From contig BFEA01000409.1 in the NCBI GenBank assembly GCA_003427395.1, positions 527,154 to 563,350 on the forward strand: a DNA stretch of 36,197 bases, given 5' to 3'. The notes beneath the pieces were generated by a model. That model was not told where the DNA came from and searched no databases. It saw nothing but the letters and a program-made list of their open reading frames with translations. Position numbers and translations under genes: made by a program. This stretch comes from Chara braunii. Its lineage: Eukaryota; Streptophyta; Charophyceae; Charales; Characeae. Of the stretch, positions 32,046-36,197 are shown piece after piece; positions within the stretch are counted from its first letter, which is position 1, and every line of letters starts with the position of its first letter.

Positions 32046-32063
32046 GACGGATGTCCCGAAGGC
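31981..32063 (-). ncRNA. U6 snRNA-like sequence, copy 1 (probably a pseudogene)
   Basis: On the minus strand the stretch from CCTTCGGGACATCCG through AAAATTGGAACGATACAGAG, AAGATTAGCATG and CCCCTGCGCAAGG to GACACGCATAAATC is U6 snRNA of the plant type. Against the plant U6 core I count about four mismatches in 72 bases, and the ACAGAGA box and following AGC are intact. Differences: the 5' stem is shortened (GCCTTCGGGAC instead of GTCCCTTCGGGGAC), GATA reads GTCA, and the last 20 or so bases before the T run differ from U6. T9 lies at 31962-31954. No TATA box or plant USE element is seen upstream, which argues against a normal Pol III U6 gene. Confidence 0.85.
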
Positions 32064-32980
32064 CACAAGCGGGGCTGAGCCCCGCAACACACCCAATAGT
32101 TGAGCGGTTGGTAATGCCTTTCTGATCTCCATCCAGTGGAGTTCCAGTTTGGGCCTGTTTTTCAACAGTTCGTTGGAGTACCTAATGAGACACGCGAGTT
32201 GATTTCAACATCGGTTTTGTTCCCGCATCGGAACCGTTGTCGGCTCCACCACACTGCCTTAGGCCTGCTTCCCTCAGACATGGTTCCCCACCTTCCGGGC
32301 CCCAATGGGGATACTCACACTCAAACCTCTCACATAAAATCCTGGTCGGCGGACGGTACACCCGCAGAGGGCCCCCGTCACTTAGGTTTTCCTTCGCCTC
32401 GTGGGCTTATCATCCATCCGCTTGTGTGTACACTGCCCTCCTTGGTCCGTGTTTCAAGACGACCATATAGAGGAATTCCGCCCCGAAGTCAACGAGGCCA
32501 TGCTAATCTCTCCTGCGTCATCCCAATTTTAACAGATGTCCCGAAGGACTCGGCCATTGTGGCCTTGGGGTACTATTTCCGAATAGACCGAACCGCAGTA
32601 CTTCTGCTGCTCATCTGCTTCTAATAAACTTCAAACTCAAGTATGTATTTCAACAATTCAGGAGGCGTACCAATTGAGCTAGGCCAGTTGGTGTCAAGGT
32701 CGGTCCCGGTACCAACATCGGGACCGAAATGGATCGGTGCCACTGCTGAGTTCGACAATAAGAACCAAAGGGGATAGCCCATCGAACCCTCACCCATGAA
32801 AATCTAGCACTGTAATCAGTAGTGCTATGCCCAAGGTTGGCATTGGCACTAGTGGAAACCTATATAAACGGGTTCTACTTACCACGTGGTCTTACAAAAA
32901 TGTCCCAAGGCCACACCTTGGCCTACTGATCGTGTTCCTGATTTCCAGCGCTGATACTCTTTATCGTGCAGGCGTCGAGT
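32064..32980. repeat. Two diverged copies of a unit of about 488 bp carrying U6-like segments
   Basis: Landmarks repeat in order with a nearly constant offset: CATGCTAATC at 32014 and 32499, ATTTT-AC-GATGTCCCGAAGG at 32041 and 32528, TTTCAACA(G/A)TTC at 32161 and 32649, and ATCGG(A/G)ACCG at about 32230 and 32720. GGGGATA followed by CTC-C-CA-AAAATC repeats at about 32307 and 32770. A faint third start (TGTCCCAAGGCCACA at about 32902) may exist. On the minus strand, copy 2 carries TGGCCTAGCTCAATTGGTAC (32686-32667), which resembles a tRNA D-arm/A box. The unit may be a U6- and tRNA-derived element or part of an LTR; the gag relic lies 1 kb downstream. Confidence 0.7.
32481..32547 (-). pseudogene. 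U6 snRNA-like sequence, copy 2 (degenerate)
   Basis: On the minus strand it keeps CCTTCGGGACATCTGTTAAA, ATTGGGATGACGCAGGAGAG and ATTAGCATGGCC. The ACAGAGA box is destroyed and the 3' half no longer matches U6. It sits at the same place in the second 488-bp unit as copy 1 does in the first, so it arose by duplication of the unit rather than by separate insertion. Confidence 0.72.
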
Positions 32981-34020
32981 TTTACCTAAGGACCACTCCT
33001 ACATATGACCAATTCAAACAAATTTTTAATCCTTATTTTTAATCAAGTTAAAACTAACCGTCGATATGCGGTAACTTTTACTCGCGCCTTAAACTCGCGT
33101 GTCCACACACTCTCTCATCTCATTTCACGCGTGCCAGTTCTGACCGACTTCAGAGAGTCAGTTGCGGGCTCTACAATACTTTCATAAATTCCTACCTCTT
33201 ACACCATCTGAGGTGCAGATTGTGCAAGGTACAAATATATGTGCGAATTCCCGTGTAAAGGTATTCACGCCGACATCGGGTTCTTCGACGAGAGAAAGGC
33301 AAACACGAAGATTGGTTCCGGGTGACGACAACAAAGTTGTCTAGAACATAGTATCAAATGGACTGTCCCTTGAAGTGACAAGAGGAACAAAGATTTTCAT
33401 GGGTTGACAATTTCAAAACCCTTCAATCAAACAAGAAGGGTTCTCTATTCAAAATGAGATGAGAAGAACGTGAGGGAAAGGTTGCTAAATTAGAGCGTCT
33501 CGCATTTGCAATGGACCGAAGCGTTGTGAACCTCCTTATCGCACTCTTCCCACAAGTGGAAGATTGTGTCGGGAAGCGAATTGACTTCGTCAATTGAAAG
33601 TGCGAAGGAGCTTTCCACATGAGGAATGAGGGAGGAAGTCCTTCGTTAAAACAAAAGAAAACTGTATTCATGCATCATTTATTCATCACCCTGATCCGCA
33701 AGGAAAATGAGATATAAGAAAAATATATAATTTTGCCTAGACATCCTTCGTTGGCTTTTGCGTTTCGACGACCCTCGCCCAACGAGATCTTGACAACAAA
33801 AGAACGAAACGATGAATGTAACTCAAAAACACACTCATACATAAGCTATCATTGCAAACGAAACACATATGATAATCCATTTACTCATACATCCGTATAG
33901 AAGGGGAGGGGGAAGGAGAATATACACTTGCTCGATTATAAAAGGAAAATTTGGCTTCTCACAATGCAACTTAACTAAAAAAAAGCAAGGAGAAGAACAA
34001 GAAGACAAGGCACAACTTGA
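32981..34020. other. Spacer upstream of the gag relic, nothing firmly identified
   Basis: No supported gene. If the gag relic belongs to an LTR element, its leader and 5' LTR should lie here or in the 488-bp units, but I found no clear primer-binding site or TG...CA terminal pair. Confidence 0.35.
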
Positions 34021-35079
34021 ATGCCTTTCTCTCTCGAGCTATGGCCCCAGACCATCCAAACAATCAATAATACACCTTCTCTTGCTCGAGCACTTGCAAT
34101 CCCGACCACCACGTACCCAACACTAGAAACCCAACGATCGTCACAACCGGACCATGGAGCGGAGAATCATGCATGTCCGACTAATAATTTACACTTTGTC
34201 CCTCCACCTTTAAAGATCCCCATCTTCTTTGAAGACGAAACTGATCCACACACTTGGCTAGCTGCCTTGAAAGCTCAGGGATGGTCGGATCAACTGCTTA
34301 AAGAGCGTATCCCATGCGATTGGCAGAAACTGCGTTTGAATGGTAGACACAAAATCCTTATACTAACTGGCGGGGTTTCCAAACGAATTTTCTTGCATGC
34401 TTTGATCACATCACACTCGGACAATGCCTGCACTTGATCAAAGAATACACGCAACAGCCTCGTGAGACCCTTGCTAGATACGCGGAATGGTTTACCTACC
34501 TGGACGAACGTTTCGGCGTCGACGAAATTATGGTGCAGGCGAACTTCGTCCGAGGGTTGGCCGATTCTCTGCTAAGGAAGAAGATCTGTAAGAAGTGCAA
34601 TCCGATTAAACACGCTGTGTCTGGATTAATCCAATATGCTATTAAATATGACAATGAAACTTATGATGTAGGGCTAAATTCCGAATCGGATAACGATGAC
34701 CCCTCCGACATCCGACGCCATAGCTACGCCGCTGCAGCCCGAGTGTTCAAATACCGTTTCAGATTAGGACCGGCCAAGAAAGGCTCGAACCGAAAGGCAC
34801 CTTCTTCTTCGTCGACTTCCAGACGCATTCCTAAAGGAAATGAAAAATCGGAAGTGCAGTAAATTACGATGAAGGAGGTAGCCGCGAAGCTCGTAATGGT
34901 GGTGGCGCCCTAGTCGAGTTTGTCCAGGAACTGCAAAGCCAGAGAGCTCCTGCGATCCAAAAACAAGCAGCAACTCTGGCTGCTGGTGCACTAGTGACCA
35001 TGCCGGCCTTAGTCGGGGCCGCTCAACCTATGTAATGCTATATTGTAATGAGTCGGGCCACCTTCAACAGAAAAAATGC
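34021..35079 (+). pseudogene. Ty3/gypsy-like retrotransposon gag relic with broken CCHC knuckle
   Basis: The first frame (34021 to about 34350) has PLKIPIFFEDETDPHTWLAA, the usual start of a plant gag capsid region. Near 34340-34365 the frame shifts; the next frame reads WRGFQTNFLACF, LIKEYTQQPRETLARYAEWF and NFVRGLADSLLRKKI, all typical of retrotransposon gag, and then a basic Ser-rich linker to a stop at 34860. Another frame runs 34880-35032 (LVEFVQELQSQRAP onward) to a TAA at 35033. Immediately after, 35036-35079 encodes C-Y-x-C-N-E-S-G-H-L-Q-Q-K-K-C, a CCHC zinc knuckle with one base missing after CY. Protease, RT and integrase are not found downstream. The element is dead. Confidence 0.82.
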
Positions 35080-36160
35080 AGTTTCGGAATATGCAGAATT
35101 TTAGTATGATTTGTACTACATTCAGCTGTTGAAAATCAGGTTCCCTACACAATTTATGAGGGTATCCTGTTGAACACATGAGATGTCAATGAAATTTTCC
35201 TTTTGAATACACTGGTCATACGGAACAATATCATTCCAGTGATGGACCAGTAGTTTGTAATCAGTTGAAGTTATGTTGAAAATGTGTATAAAAACAACCT
35301 CTCCTGTTTAAAAATTATTGAAAGTCTGTTTACAAACATTTTACCAACACCGTTCAAAAAATAAAAACAAAAAATTATTCGTCCGCTACGAATAGTCATC
35401 ACTCAAACAGGCACAATATTGTACTGAGAAGACTCCGTTTTGGTTGCTGCTCACTTTCGAAAATTTAGCGGTGGAAAAAAACGAATTACATTGTATTTTG
35501 TAGTCTACGTATGTTATGGCATGTGTGGTTTTTCCCGTGTCCAAGGAACAGGGATGATACAGAGGTGATGTCGTCGCCAAGTGTGTGCCAACATACTTTA
35601 AACAAAGAGATTGTCAAAGCAACACATGACTCTCACTGATTCTGATAATAATGTTTCGCAACTACATAACTTCAACTATTTTTGTCTTCAATGCTACGTT
35701 GGTTGGCATGTGCGTATTCATTTTCAATATGACTGCAATATTTTGTATGATATTACAACGCACCTGCCGACTACGACGTGTCAAAGGAGTATACATTGCG
35801 AACGGACATGCAGTGTCCGTAGAATATAAGATGATTACTCAGAATCCTTCGTACAATGTTTCACACTCCTTTAGTCATAAAATTGTATTTAAATCAAAAA
35901 ATGAAGGTGTGATTGTTGTCCGGTGCATTTAATCAAAGATTTTTGTCTTCTGCAATACATTGTAATTCACGGATACCCTTTACCACAAAGAACAAGGAAG
36001 CGGTTGTCAGAGGGTCACATGCAGTGTCATATGTTACTCGTACGTGTTTAACATGCAGTGCCATATGTTGAAAAGAGCTACAAACATCATATTCTCTCAA
36101 TTTGTGTCATCTTTTTAAAGTCTATGTGTATCCAATGTTTTTGAGTATGTGTGTAAATGA
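35080..36160. other. AT-rich DNA downstream of the gag relic, no gene recognised
   Basis: No pol remnants could be identified. A short duplication of ACATGCAGTG(T/C)CATATGTT occurs at 36017-36036 and 36051-36070. Open frames are short and without motifs. Confidence 0.4.
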
Positions 36161-36189
36161 GTGTGTGTGTGTGTGTGTGTGTGTGTGTA
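36160..36189. repeat. (TG)n microsatellite
   Basis: About 14 uninterrupted GT units near the right end of the window, preceded by GTGTGTAAATGAG. Confidence 0.9.
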
Positions 36190-36197
36190 TTTTTGTT

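Noticed and set aside
32661-32690. Possible tRNA gene on the minus strand (TAGCTCAATTGGTAC)
   Set aside because: Only the D-arm/A-box part resembles a tRNA; no matching acceptor stem, anticodon arm or clear B box follows.
35611-35932. Hydrophobic 93-codon frame near the right end
   Set aside because: It has no family motif, lies in AT-rich DNA and overlaps another open frame of similar length; unsupported as a gene.

Overview
This is a window of nuclear DNA from a eukaryote, almost certainly a green plant (streptophyte) with a large, repeat-filled genome. Three things point there: one complete spliced gene of a plant protein family (HR-like lesion-inducing proteins), a U6 snRNA-like sequence that begins like plant U6, and decayed retroelements of plant type (a LINE whose C-terminus looks like the zf-RVT domain, and a Ty3/gypsy-like gag). 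I cannot name the species. An early-diverging plant or charophyte alga is only a guess. There are no bacterial-style operons, and most open reading frames are chance frames in noncoding DNA.

Layout. 1-130 is a patch rich in GTAC/CGTACG. 491-3180 is a dead LINE ORF2: a tandem array of about five copies of its reverse-transcriptase xADD motif, then the rest of the RT, then a Cys/His segment, broken by frameshifts and stops. 3181-6280 is intergenic, with short tandem duplications, an AT-rich block, a 40-bp-arm foldback element and a CT microsatellite.

6289-19026 (minus strand) is the one convincing host gene, an HR-like lesion-inducing (HR_lesion) membrane protein. Its five exons total 471 bp, giving 156 residues plus stop, spread over 12.7 kb. 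Intron 1 alone is 9,172 bp and holds an 11-copy 28-bp minisatellite, two long CT microsatellites, two small foldback elements and several segmental duplications. All splice sites are GT-AG and the joined frame is open from ATG to TAG.

19027-25530 is upstream repeat-rich DNA: a 284-bp direct repeat pair 3.77 kb apart, a GGCTA-reiterated stretch, blocks of about 210-700 bp with long poly-T/poly-A tracts, a foldback, and a diverged duplication near 25 kb. 25530-29540 turns AT-rich, with a degenerate array of about 123 bp period (27480-28040) and one of about 70 bp period (28345-29530), the latter interrupted by an inserted segment with a tRNA-like foot. 29540-31950 has nothing recognisable.

31950-32980 holds two diverged copies of a unit of about 488 bp, each with a minus-strand U6 snRNA-like segment. 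The first keeps the U6 core almost intact and is followed by a T9 run. 34020-35080 is a frameshifted Ty3/gypsy-like gag with a broken CCHC zinc knuckle. The window ends in unassigned DNA and a TG microsatellite.

No new multi-gene system is visible. The strongest second-look items are the U6-bearing tandem unit, the amplified RT active-site motif, the extreme intron growth in a tiny gene, and the shared foldback family.
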